This document shows, one piece after another, positions 31,024 to 39,171 of a stretch of DNA of 64,000 nucleotides. The notes below the pieces were generated by a model. That model worked only from the letters and a program-made list of their open reading frames with translations. It was not told the origin of the DNA and did no database searches. The stretch comes from Frankia sp. QA3 (GTDB lineage Bacteria > Actinomycetota > Actinomycetes > Frankiales > Frankiaceae), in NCBI RefSeq assembly GCF_000262465.1, contig NZ_CM001489.1, positions 113,404 to 177,403 on the forward strand, written 5' to 3'. Each line of letters opens with the position of its first letter. Within the stretch, counting starts at the first letter, position 1. The position numbers and the translations under genes were made by a program.

Positions 31024-32286
31024 TCAGTAGGTGCCGCGACCGGTGGGCTGCTCGACGTCGGCGTAGTGGCGGCGGGCCACCTCCGGATGGCTGCGCAGCC
31101 AGCTCTTCAGCGTGTTCACGCCGTGCTGCGCGAAGATCGGGTTGTGCGGGTCGGGTGGGGGAGCGTCGCCGATCTCGCGGAGGAGCTCCTCGGGCAGGGG
31201 GACGGGTTCGAGGGTCGCCGACAGCCGCGGGCCGAAGAAGAACGCCACGGACAGCCGTTCGTGGCCCGGGGGTGGGCTGACGACCCGGTGCACCGTGGCA
31301 CGGTAGTAGCCGCGGGTCGCCAGTTCGAACATCTCGCCGATGTTGACGACGAAGGTCCCGGGCCGCGGGACCGCGTCGATCCAGCCGCCGGCGCCGTCGG
31401 CCACCTGCAGCCCCGCGGCCGGCTCGACCGCGTCACCTGCCCGGTCGGGTGCGTCGGCGTGGCCCTCGCCGCCGCCCTCACTGCCGCCGCCCTCACTGCC
31501 GCCGCCCTCACTGCCGCCGCCTTCACTGCCGCCGCCCCTGCCGTCGACATCGCCCGCGCGCAGCGCCCGGACGTCGTCCTGCAGGACGAAGGAGAGGAAA
31601 CCGCCGTCCTTGTGGGAGCCGACGCCCTGGTCGTAGCCGGCGGGGTGGGCCGGGGGCGCGGTCAGGTAGCGGATCAGCTTCAGGTGCGAGCGGGGCTCCT
31701 CGGCGAAGGTCCGGTCGAGATGGTCGGCCGGCAGCCCCAGCGACTCGGCGAAGGCCCGGACCAGCAGGCGGGACAGCTCGCCGAGCTCGCTCATGTAGGC
31801 CAGCACGCTCGCGCGCAGCTCGGGTACCTGGGCCGGCCACTGGTTGGGGCCGTCGAGGCGCAGGTACGCCGGGTCGTCGGGGCCGAGCACCCGGGCCGGG
31901 CGTTCGTCGGCGATGTCGATCTGCTCGCGGATGTCGGGGTTGCCGCGGGTGATCTCATGGCCCAGCCGGGTGTAGCCGCGGAAATGCGGCGAGTGGACGT
32001 TCTCGATCTCCAGCTTCGCCGCCTCGGAGAGGTGGAAGAAGCGGCGGCTGACGTCGAGCACGGCCGCGGTCCGCGCGGCGGGGATCCCATGCCCGGTCAG
32101 GTAGAAGAAGCCGGGGCCGTGGCAGGCCGCGCGCAGCGCGGCGAGGAACCGCGCGCGGTCGGCGGTGCCGGCCCGGAACGGGCCGATGTCGAGGGTGGGC
32201 AGAGTCCGGGCCTCGGTGTGGCCGCTGGTCTCGGTGTGCCCGCTGGTCTCGGTGTGGCCGCTGGTCTCGGTGTGGCCTGTGGTCAC
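31024..32286 (-). CDS. Fe(II)/2-oxoglutarate oxygenase, isopenicillin N synthase-like
   Basis: A 420-residue cytosolic oxygenase. The N-terminal DIOX_N domain (about 27-165) has CHGPGFFYLTGHGIP; the double-stranded beta helix carries the metal ligands in GSHKDGGFL (His-x-Asp) and TVHRVVSPP, with the 2OG arginine in RLSVAFFFG. Two low-complexity repeats are unusual: four GHTETS units at the N-terminus and four GGGSE units between the HxD motif and the distal histidine, both from DNA tandem repeats. Placement upstream of metY and behind a leader peptide suggests a role in organosulfur use, such as oxidative cleavage of a sulfonate or thioether, but the substrate is not known. Confidence 0.85.
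   Translation of the reverse strand: MTTGHTETSGHTETSGHTETSGHTEARTLPTLDIGPFRAGTADRARFLAALRAACHGPGFFYLTGHGIPAARTAAVLDVSRRFFHLSEAAKLEIENVHSPHFRGYTRLGHEITRGNPDIREQIDIADERPARVLGPDDPAYLRLDGPNQWPAQVPELRASVLAYMSELGELSRLLVRAFAESLGLPADHLDRTFAEEPRSHLKLIRYLTAPPAHPAGYDQGVGSHKDGGFLSFVLQDDVRALRAGDVDGRGGGSEGGGSEGGGSEGGGSEGGGEGHADAPDRAGDAVEPAAGLQVADGAGGWIDAVPRPGTFVVNIGEMFELATRGYYRATVHRVVSPPPGHERLSVAFFFGPRLSATLEPVPLPEELLREIGDAPPPDPHNPIFAQHGVNTLKSWLRSHPEVARRHYADVEQPTGRGTY
31471..31530. repeat. 15 bp coding tandem repeat, four units (GGGSE)
   Basis: GCCGCCCTCACTGCC at 31471, 31486, 31501 and 31516 (one change in the last). It encodes the flexible insert inside the catalytic fold of the oxygenase. Confidence 0.85.
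32212..32283. repeat. 18 bp coding tandem repeat, four units (GHTETS)
   Basis: CTCGGTGTGGCCGCTGGT at 32212, 32230, 32248 and 32266 with few changes. It encodes the His/Thr-rich N-terminal tail of the oxygenase. Confidence 0.85.
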
Positions 32287-32340
32287 GGTGGTTCGCTTTC
32301 CGGCGCGTCGGTGTCACGGTGGGGGAGCGGCGCGGTCCGG

Positions 32341-32415
32341 TCAGGGACAGAGCCGGCTGGCCACCAGCATGTGATCGACCGGGCGACGCCGGGTGAGCCG
32401 AATGCGCGAAGCCAC
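32341..32415 (-). CDS. Putative cysteine-responsive leader peptide upstream of oxygenase-metY
   Basis: A 24-residue ORF from GTG 32415, ending LTRRRPVDHMLVASRLCP 54 bases before the oxygenase start. It matches the pattern of small actinobacterial leader peptides before sulfur assimilation genes, roughly L-x-R-R-x-x-V-D-x-x-x-V-A-S-x-x-C. In such leaders ribosome stalling at the late cysteine codon when Cys-tRNA is low is thought to promote expression downstream. Start codon choice is tentative. It was found by reading the frame by hand, not by search. Confidence 0.6.
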   Translation of the reverse strand: MASRIRLTRRRPVDHMLVASRLCP

Positions 32416-32535
32416 CTCGCCACTGTGCCAGGCGGCGGCCCCGTCCGTGAAGCGTTCGCCGGCTATCGGCAGCGGCGTTCCGGGCGTTCTGCGCGCCTCT
32501 GGACCGATGGACGCGCACCTGGTTACAGTCAGACC

Positions 32536-32625
32536 GTGGGAACTGGGCGGCCGCCACGGTCGGCGATTCTGGACGCGTTCTGGAATTCCCGTCGCGCGCA
32601 CCATTTCGACCAGATCTGTTGTTGA
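32536..32625 (+). CDS. Putative cysteine-responsive leader peptide upstream of the ABC/LLM operon
   Basis: A 29-residue ORF from GTG 32536 ending SRRAHHFDQICC, with two cysteine codons just before the stop. The R-R-x-H-x-x-D core and terminal Cys fit the same leader class as the ORF on the opposite strand at 32341-32415, which it faces. The first structural gene begins 254 bases downstream, leaving room for an attenuator. Less canonical than the other two leaders in the window. Confidence 0.5.
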   Translation: MGTGRPPRSAILDAFWNSRRAHHFDQICC

Positions 32626-32879
32626 TCGACGCCTGACGGCGGGCCTGCTCCGGCTCGGCCGGCAGCCGTCCACCGGCTCGGTGCCCCGAAGCCGTCCACA
32701 TCGCTGTTCGCGTGCCCGCTCCGTCGACGGACTCTACGTTGACGGACGAGGAGCCGCAGGCGAGCTCCCCGCGCATTCTCGGCGCGGCCGTCCCCGGCCC
32801 GCCGCCCTCATCCTTCCGGCCGCCGGGCGCCGATTCCGCGCGCCCGCCGGCGTCATTGTTGCCTCGAAAAGGGCGCGTC

Positions 32880-34397
32880 ATGAGAATCAGATCGTTCGCC
32901 GTCGTCGCCGTCGTCGCAGGTCTGGCGCTGTCGGCCTGTGGCTCGGACGGCGGGGGCGGTGGCGGCGGGCCGGCGTCGACCGGCGGGCGCGCCAATCCCG
33001 ATGCCACCGTCACCATCGGCGCCGTTCTCGAGCCGACGGGCCTCGACATCACCCGGACCAGTGGCGTCGCGGTCGGCCAGATCCTGCTCGGCAACGTCTA
33101 CGAGGGGCTGGTGAAACGGGACCAGAAGGGGGTCGTGAGCCCGGCGCTCGCGACGTCCTACCGGATCTCCCCGGACGGTCGCACGTACACGTTCACCCTC
33201 GCGGACAACGCCGCCTTCCATGACGGTGCCCCGGTGCGCGCCGCGGACGTGGTGTCGTCGCTGACCCAGGTGATCGCCCCGAACTCGACGAACCCGCACG
33301 CCAGCGACCTGGCCTCCATCTCCGCGGTCAGCAGCCCCGACCCGCGCACGGTGGTGCTGACGCTGACCGAACGCGACAGCGGGCTGCTGTTCAACCTGAC
33401 CGGGCCGGCCGGTGCCATCGTGCGCCAGGGCGCCACCGGCCTCGACGGCCGGCCCGACGGCACCGGCCCGTTCCGCTTCGACTCCTGGCGGCGCGGCGAC
33501 AGCATCACCCTCGTGCGCAACGACGCCTACCGGGGGCCGAAGGCGAAGGTCGCCCGGGTGGTCTTCCGCTACCTCACCGACCCGAACGCGCAGAACAACG
33601 CGGTGCGCACCGGCCAGGTCGACATCGGCGCGATCTCCGACTACGACCTGGTCGACACCTACCGGGGCAACCCGAAGTTCACCGTCGCCGAGGGCACGAC
33701 CACCGACAAGTTCACCCTGGCGTTCAACCAGGACCGCGGGCCGCTGGCCGATGTCCGGGTCCGGCACGCGATCCGCCAGGGCATCGACAAGGACGGCCTG
33801 ATCAAGGTGCTCGGCGCCGGGACCCGGATCGGCTCGCCCGTACCGCCGCTGGACCCGTGGTACTCCGACCTCACGAGCATCGACCGGTACGACCCGGCGA
33901 GCGCCCGCCGGCTGCTCGCGCAGGCGGGGCACGGCGGCGGGCTGCGCCTCGGCCTCACCATCCCGAACATCTACCCGCCGAGCATCGGCGACTACGTCAC
34001 CTCGCAGCTGCGCGAGATCGGCATCACCATCGACCTGCGCCGGGTGGAGTTCCCCGCCTGGCTCACCGATGTCTACACCAAGCACGACTACGACCTGAGC
34101 ATCGTCGACCACGCCGAGGCGCGTGACCTCGCCTTCTACGTCAAGCCCGGCTACTACTTCGGCGACCGCTCCCCGCAGGCCCGCGATCTCGCGAAGGCCG
34201 GTGCCACCGCCGCCTCCGACGCCGACCGCGACACCGCCCTGCGCGCGCTCGCCCGCCGCTACTCCGAGGACGCCATCGCCGACTGGCTGCTGCTCGCCAA
34301 GGTGCGGCAGGTCGCCCGGGTCGGCGTCACCGGCTACCCGACCGACAACATCTCCGCGATCTACGACCTGTCGAAGATCGAGGTCGTGAAGTCTTGA
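32880..34397 (+). CDS. Oligopeptide/nickel-type ABC transporter substrate-binding lipoprotein
   Basis: A 505-residue SBP_bac_5 family protein. ATG 32880 begins a lipoprotein signal with lipobox LALSAC, then a Gly-rich spacer. The family signatures NVYEGLVKRDQKG and the ATSYRISPDGRTYTFTLADNAAFHDG stretch (here at about 95-125) are clear. Relatives bind peptides, glutathione, opines or other small organic ligands. It heads an eight-gene plus-strand run with two permeases, two ATPases and three flavin monooxygenases. Its job is probably to capture the compound those monooxygenases attack. An open frame extends upstream to 32712 but the signal peptide fixes this start. Confidence 0.92.
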   Translation: MRIRSFAVVAVVAGLALSACGSDGGGGGGGPASTGGRANPDATVTIGAVLEPTGLDITRTSGVAVGQILLGNVYEGLVKRDQKGVVSPALATSYRISPDGRTYTFTLADNAAFHDGAPVRAADVVSSLTQVIAPNSTNPHASDLASISAVSSPDPRTVVLTLTERDSGLLFNLTGPAGAIVRQGATGLDGRPDGTGPFRFDSWRRGDSITLVRNDAYRGPKAKVARVVFRYLTDPNAQNNAVRTGQVDIGAISDYDLVDTYRGNPKFTVAEGTTTDKFTLAFNQDRGPLADVRVRHAIRQGIDKDGLIKVLGAGTRIGSPVPPLDPWYSDLTSIDRYDPASARRLLAQAGHGGGLRLGLTIPNIYPPSIGDYVTSQLREIGITIDLRRVEFPAWLTDVYTKHDYDLSIVDHAEARDLAFYVKPGYYFGDRSPQARDLAKAGATAASDADRDTALRALARRYSEDAIADWLLLAKVRQVARVGVTGYPTDNISAIYDLSKIEVVKS

Positions 34398-34443
34398 CCC
34401 GCCCGGTCGATGGCCGCGGCGGCCGCGGCGGGGCGGCGCGCCG

Positions 34444-35394
34444 ATGGCGGTGATCGTCCTGCGTCGGCTGGGCCTGCTGGTGGTCTCCCTGTTCGTCGCC
34501 AGCCTGCTCGTGTTCGCGTTGCTGCGGCTGCTGCCCGGCGACGTAGCCAACGTGCTGGCCGGGACGTCCGCCTCGCCCGACCAGGTGCTGCGGATCCGTC
34601 ACGAGATCGGCGCCGACCGGTCCGGACCCGCGCAGTACCTGGACTGGATGGGCGGCGTGCTGACCGGGGACTTCGGGGTCTCGGCGCTCAGCGGCGCCTC
34701 GGTGTCGGCGGAGCTCTCCGAGAAGCTGACGGTGACCGCCCCGCTCGTCGCCGCCGCGACCCTGCTGGCGCTCGCGGTCGCCGTGCCGCTGGGCGTGCTC
34801 GCCGCGGCCCGCCACCGGCGCGCGTCCGGGGTCGCCCTGTCGGCGCTGAGCCAGCTCGGCATCGCGGTCCCGACCTTCTGGGTCGGGCTGATGCTGGTCA
34901 CGGTGTTCGCGGTCGACTGGCGGCTGTTGCCCGCAGGAGCCTTCCCGCCCGACGGCTGGGCCGATCCGGTCGCAGCCGTGCGCAGCCTCGTGCTGCCGGC
35001 GGTCACCCTGGCGGTGGTCGAGGCCGCGGTGCTGCTGCGCTTCACCCGCTCGGCGACCCTGGAGGTGCTGCACGCGGACTTCATCCGGACCGCCCGGGCG
35101 AAGGGCCTGACCCGCGGGCAGGCCCTGCGCCGCCACGGGATCCGCAACGCGGCCCTGCCGGTGGTGTCGGTTCTCGGCCTGGAGTTCGCGACGTTGCTGC
35201 TCGGCGCCGTGGTGGTCGAGAACGTGTTCGCGCTGCCCGGGCTCGGCCAGATGCTCGTCGCCGACATCGGCAACCGGGACCTGGTGAAGGTCCAGGGCAC
35301 GGTGCTGCTGGTCACCGCGGCCGTACTCGTCGTCGGCTTCCTCATCGACCTCGCCCACCGGCTGCTCGACCCGCGGCTGCGGAGCGCCCGGTGA
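34444..35394 (+). CDS. ABC transporter permease, DppB type
   Basis: A 316-residue inner-membrane protein with about six helices. The N-terminal helix (LRRLGLLVVSLFVASLLVFALLRLLPGD region) and the EAA loop (RTARAKGLTRGQALRRHGIRNA) identify it as the first permease of a dipeptide/oligopeptide-type importer. It lies 46 bp after the binding protein, and its stop overlaps the GTG of the next permease. Confidence 0.9.
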   Translation: MAVIVLRRLGLLVVSLFVASLLVFALLRLLPGDVANVLAGTSASPDQVLRIRHEIGADRSGPAQYLDWMGGVLTGDFGVSALSGASVSAELSEKLTVTAPLVAAATLLALAVAVPLGVLAAARHRRASGVALSALSQLGIAVPTFWVGLMLVTVFAVDWRLLPAGAFPPDGWADPVAAVRSLVLPAVTLAVVEAAVLLRFTRSATLEVLHADFIRTARAKGLTRGQALRRHGIRNAALPVVSVLGLEFATLLLGAVVVENVFALPGLGQMLVADIGNRDLVKVQGTVLLVTAAVLVVGFLIDLAHRLLDPRLRSAR

Positions 35395-36347
35395 ACGCCT
35401 CGGCGCGGGCACTGGCCCGCGGCGTGTGGGGCAGCCGGTCCGGGCGCCTCGGCGCGGTCCTGTCCGGGCTCGTCGTCGTCGCGGCCGTCGTGTCACTGGT
35501 CTGGACGCCGTACGACCCGACCCGGGTGGACCCGGCGGCGTCCTGGGCGCCGGTCGGGACCGCGCACTGGTTCGGCACCGACCGGCTCGGCCGGGACCTG
35601 TTCAGCCAGGTCCTCGTCGGCGCCCGCACCACCCTGCTGGTCGCCGTGGCGGCCACGGCGATCGCCGCGGTCGTCGGGGTGGGACTCGCGCTGCTGGCGA
35701 CCCTGCCGCCGCGCCTGGTCTCCGAGGGGGTCGCCCACCTCGTCGACGTGCTGCTGGCGTTCCCGGTGCTGCTGCTCGCCATGGTGCTCGCGGCCGTGTA
35801 CGGCGGCTCGCGCTGGACCGCGATCGTCGCCATCGGCGTCGGGGCGGGCATCGGGCTGGGCCGGGTCACCCGCGGCGAGGTCCGCCGCGTGCTGGGCGCC
35901 GACTACGTGCTCGCCGCGCGGGCCGCCGGCGCCGGCACCGGCCGGATCGTGCGCCGGCACGTGCTGGCGAACATCACGCCGACGGTGTCGGTCCAGCTCT
36001 CGCTCATCCTCGGCCTGTCGGTGCTGACCGAGGCGGCGCTGTCCTACCTGGGTTTCGGCACCGCGGCGCCCACCCCGTCCTGGGGGCGGATGCTCGCCGA
36101 GCTCCAGCCGTACCTCACCCTGCGCCCGCTGACGCTGCTGTGGCCGGGCCTCGCGGTCGTGCTGACGGTCCTCGGCTTCAACCTGCTCGGGGACGGCCTG
36201 CGCGAGGCGGGCGACCCGCGGCTGCTCGAGCGCCCGGCCGAGGGCGCGGGCGGCGCCCCGCGCACGGCGCCCGCGGCCGAGGCGCCGGCGATCGCGTCGG
36301 CCTCGCGGGCGCGGTTGCCGTGGGCGCGTGGGGCGGGTCGGACATGA
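35391..36347 (+). CDS. ABC transporter permease, DppC type
   Basis: A 318-residue permease starting at GTG 35391, overlapping the previous stop (GTGA). Motifs are GTDRLGRDLFSQVLVGARTTL, split as GTDRLGRDLFSQ and GARTTLLV, the EAA loop ARAAGAGTGRIVRRHVLAN, and SYLGFGTAAPTPSWGRML, all typical of DppC. The C-terminal 40 residues are an Ala/Pro/Arg-rich tail outside the membrane domain. It forms the channel with the DppB-type protein. Confidence 0.9.
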   Translation: MNASARALARGVWGSRSGRLGAVLSGLVVVAAVVSLVWTPYDPTRVDPAASWAPVGTAHWFGTDRLGRDLFSQVLVGARTTLLVAVAATAIAAVVGVGLALLATLPPRLVSEGVAHLVDVLLAFPVLLLAMVLAAVYGGSRWTAIVAIGVGAGIGLGRVTRGEVRRVLGADYVLAARAAGAGTGRIVRRHVLANITPTVSVQLSLILGLSVLTEAALSYLGFGTAAPTPSWGRMLAELQPYLTLRPLTLLWPGLAVVLTVLGFNLLGDGLREAGDPRLLERPAEGAGGAPRTAPAAEAPAIASASRARLPWARGAGRT

Positions 36348-37222
36348 CGGCCGGCGAGGCCCTGCTGGAGGTAACCGACCTGCGGGTGCGTCTCGGCGGC
36401 GTCGACGTGGTGGACGGGGTCAGCTTCGCCCTGGCGGCGGGCGAACGGGTGGGGCTCATCGGTGAGTCCGGGTCGGGCAAGTCGCTGACCGCGCTGGCCG
36501 TGCTCGGCCTGCTGCCGCCGGGGGCGCGCGTCACCGGCAGCGTCCGCCTGCACGGCGCCGAGCTGATCGGCGGCTCCGACCGGGAGCTGTCCCGGCTGCG
36601 CGGCCGGGAGCTTGCGATGATCTTCCAGGAGCCGTCGACCGCGCTCAACCCGCTGATGCGGGTCGGCCGGCAGATCGCCGAGCCGTTGCGGCTGCACCGC
36701 GGGTACTCCCGCCAGGCGGCGGCGCGGGCCGCGGTGGAACTCGCCGCGGCGGTCGGGCTGCCGGACCCGCAGCGGCTCGTCCGGTCCTACCCGCACGAGC
36801 TCTCCGGCGGCCAGCGCCAGCGAGTCTGCATCGCCGCGGCGCTGGCGTGCCGGCCGGCGCTGCTCATCGCCGACGAGCCGACGACGGCGCTCGACGTCAC
36901 CGTCCAGGCCGAGATCCTCGCCCTGCTCGGCCGGCTCGTCGCCGAGGCCGGCACCGCCCTGCTGTTCATCACGCACGACCTCGCGGTGGTCGCCGCGGTG
37001 ACCCGCCGGCTCGCCGTGCTGCGCCACGGCCGGGTCGTGGAGACCGGCACGACCGACGACGTGCTGCGGGCCCCCGCCGACCCGTACACCCGCGAGCTGC
37101 TGGCGGCGGCGCGGCTGACCCAGTGGGATCTCCCGACCGTCGACGCCGCGGCGGCGCCGAGCGAGCGTGGGCCCGACGTCCCGAGCCCGGCGTCCAGGGC
37201 GGCGTCGAGGACGGGCCGGTGA
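36344..37222 (+). CDS. ABC transporter ATP-binding protein, DppD type
   Basis: A 292-residue ATPase with Walker A GESGSGKSLTA, Q-loop IFQEPSTALNP, signature LSGGQRQRV and Walker B ALLIADEPTTALD, ending with the oligopeptide ABC C-terminal PADPYTRELL. ATG 36344 overlaps the permease stop (ATGA). Confidence 0.92.
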   Translation: MTAGEALLEVTDLRVRLGGVDVVDGVSFALAAGERVGLIGESGSGKSLTALAVLGLLPPGARVTGSVRLHGAELIGGSDRELSRLRGRELAMIFQEPSTALNPLMRVGRQIAEPLRLHRGYSRQAAARAAVELAAAVGLPDPQRLVRSYPHELSGGQRQRVCIAAALACRPALLIADEPTTALDVTVQAEILALLGRLVAEAGTALLFITHDLAVVAAVTRRLAVLRHGRVVETGTTDDVLRAPADPYTRELLAAARLTQWDLPTVDAAAAPSERGPDVPSPASRAASRTGR

Positions 37223-38091
37223 CCGCTGTGGGGGATCGGCCCGGCGGCGGCACCTCCGGCGGAGACACCCCCGGCGGAGACACCCCCGGCGCCGAGCCGT
37301 TGTTCGAGGCCACGGGGCTCGGCCGGAGCTACCGCCTGCCGCGCACGTCCCCGTTCGGCCCGCCCGGCGTCCGCCACGCCGTGCGTGACGTGACCCTGCG
37401 TCTCGCCGACGGTGCGGCGCTCGGCATCGTCGGCGAGTCCGGGTCGGGCAAGTCGACCCTCGTCCGGCTGCTGCTGGGCCTGGACCGCCCCGACGCCGGC
37501 ACCGTCCGCTACCGGGGCCGGCCGGTCGTCCCCGGGCGCCCACGCGCGCTGCGCTGGTTCCGCCGCGAAGTCCAGGTCGTGTTCCAGGATCCGGCCGGAT
37601 CGCTCGACCCGCGGATGACCGTCGGCGCGGCCATCGCGGAGCCGCTGGCCTGCCTGGGCGTTCCCGGCGACCACGGCGAGCGGGTCGACGAGGTGCTGCG
37701 GGCGGTCGACCTCGACCCCGCCGTCCGCGGACGCTACCCGCACGAGTTCTCCGGCGGCCAACGCCAGCGCATCGCCATCGCCCGGGCCCTCGCCCCCCGG
37801 CCGCGGGTGCTCGTCGGCGACGAACCGGTCAGCGCCCTGGACGTCTCCGTCCGCGCCCAGATCCTGGACCTGCTCGGCCAGCTGGCCGAGCGGCACCGCC
37901 TCGGCCTCGTGCTCGTCTCCCACGATCTCGGCGTGGTCGCCCGGCTCTGCGACCAGATCGCCGTCATGCGCGACGGCACGCTGGTCGAGCAGGGCGCGAC
38001 CGACGCCGTGCTGTCGCGGCCGGCCCATCCGTACACCCAGGCGTTGCTCGCGGCGGTGCCACGGCTGCCGCCACCCCACGAGGTCCGTTGA
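37219..38091 (+). CDS. ABC transporter ATP-binding protein, DppF type
   Basis: A 290-residue ATPase, second of the pair. GTG 37219 overlaps the preceding stop (GTGA). Walker A GESGSGKSTLV, Q-loop VFQDPAGSLDP, signature FSGGQRQRIAIARAL and Walker B VLVGDEPVSALD are intact. The first 25 residues contain a GGDTPGGDTPG repeat from two copies of a 15 bp DNA unit (37258-37287). With the DppD-type partner it energises the importer. Confidence 0.92.
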   Translation: MTAVGDRPGGGTSGGDTPGGDTPGAEPLFEATGLGRSYRLPRTSPFGPPGVRHAVRDVTLRLADGAALGIVGESGSGKSTLVRLLLGLDRPDAGTVRYRGRPVVPGRPRALRWFRREVQVVFQDPAGSLDPRMTVGAAIAEPLACLGVPGDHGERVDEVLRAVDLDPAVRGRYPHEFSGGQRQRIAIARALAPRPRVLVGDEPVSALDVSVRAQILDLLGQLAERHRLGLVLVSHDLGVVARLCDQIAVMRDGTLVEQGATDAVLSRPAHPYTQALLAAVPRLPPPHEVR

Positions 38092-38112
38092 GGTTCGACG
38101 AGGGAGGACGCG

Positions 38113-39171
38113 ATGACCGCACCCGGCGGACCCGGCCCGTTCAGACTGGGCTTCCTGACCCATGTGCATGGCCGTGGGCGGCCGGTCGGCGCCGTCTACC
38201 GCGAGCTGGTGGAGCTGTTCGTCGCCGGGGAGGAGCTCGGGTTCGACGGCGGCTGGATCGCCCAGCACCACTTCTCCCCCGACTACGGTCGCCTGCCCTC
38301 GCCGCTGCTGCTGCTCGCCGCGGCCGCCCAGGCGACCCGGCGGATCGAGCTGGGCACCGCTGTCGTGGTCCTGCCGCTGGAGGACCCCATCCGCCTGGCC
38401 GAGGACGCCGCCGTCCTCGACGCGCTCAGCGACGGTCGCCTGCAGCTCGGGCTCGGCACCGGCGGCCCGAGCGCGCCCGCCTTCGGCGCCTTCGACCGCG
38501 ACGTCGCCCGTCGCCGGGAGCTGTTCGCCGAGGCTCGCGTCCGGCTGCGCGACCTGCTCGCCGGCGAGCAGATCGCCGGGACCGACGGGCTGCGGCTGCA
38601 TCCGCCCGCGCCGACCCTCACCAGCCGGTTCTGGGACTCGACGACGAGCGCCGACGGGGCGCGGGCGGCGGCGCGGGCCGGCGACGGGCTGCTGCTGGGC
38701 ATCGGCCCGGCGGCGTCCGCGCAGCGACCCCTCGCCGACGTCTACCTGGCCGCCCACCGGGCTCCCGCGGGCGCGCGACTGGCCGTGTCGCACGGGGTGT
38801 TCCCGGGGCCGGACCGGCTGGCCGCCCGGGTGGACCTGGCTCCCGACATCGCCCGGTTCCGCCCCTACCTGGGGCACTTCGGGTTCCCGGCCGACCTCGA
38901 CGACGGCGCCGCGCTGGACGCGATGAACGTCCACCACGGCCCCGTCGGCGTGGTGATCCACAGCCTCGCGACCAATCCGGTCGGCCCCGCCGCCGTGTCG
39001 TACTTCATCGCCGCGGTGCAGGGCGAGGCCGGCGCGGCGGCCGACCTCGGCGCGACCCTGCGACGCATGGAACTCATCGCCACCGAGATCGCCCCGGCGC
39101 TGGGCTGGCGGCCCGCGGCCGGACCCGTGCCCGACACGCCGACTCCCGTCGGCCCGGAGAGGAAACGATGA
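38113..39171 (+). CDS. LLM-class flavin-dependent monooxygenase
   Basis: A 352-residue luciferase-like protein starting at ATG 38113 behind GAGGGAGG. Motifs: GFDGGWIAQHHFSPDYGRLPSP, divided as GGWIAQHHF and GRLPSPLLLLAA, then ELGTAVVVLPLEDPIRLAEDAAVLD and LGLGTGGPSAPAF. It belongs to a different LLM subgroup from the two genes that follow. Its stop overlaps the next ATG, so it is translated with them. It likely uses FMNH2 delivered by a flavin reductase; none is encoded in this operon. Confidence 0.88.
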   Translation: MTAPGGPGPFRLGFLTHVHGRGRPVGAVYRELVELFVAGEELGFDGGWIAQHHFSPDYGRLPSPLLLLAAAAQATRRIELGTAVVVLPLEDPIRLAEDAAVLDALSDGRLQLGLGTGGPSAPAFGAFDRDVARRRELFAEARVRLRDLLAGEQIAGTDGLRLHPPAPTLTSRFWDSTTSADGARAAARAGDGLLLGIGPAASAQRPLADVYLAAHRAPAGARLAVSHGVFPGPDRLAARVDLAPDIARFRPYLGHFGFPADLDDGAALDAMNVHHGPVGVVIHSLATNPVGPAAVSYFIAAVQGEAGAAADLGATLRRMELIATEIAPALGWRPAAGPVPDTPTPVGPERKR

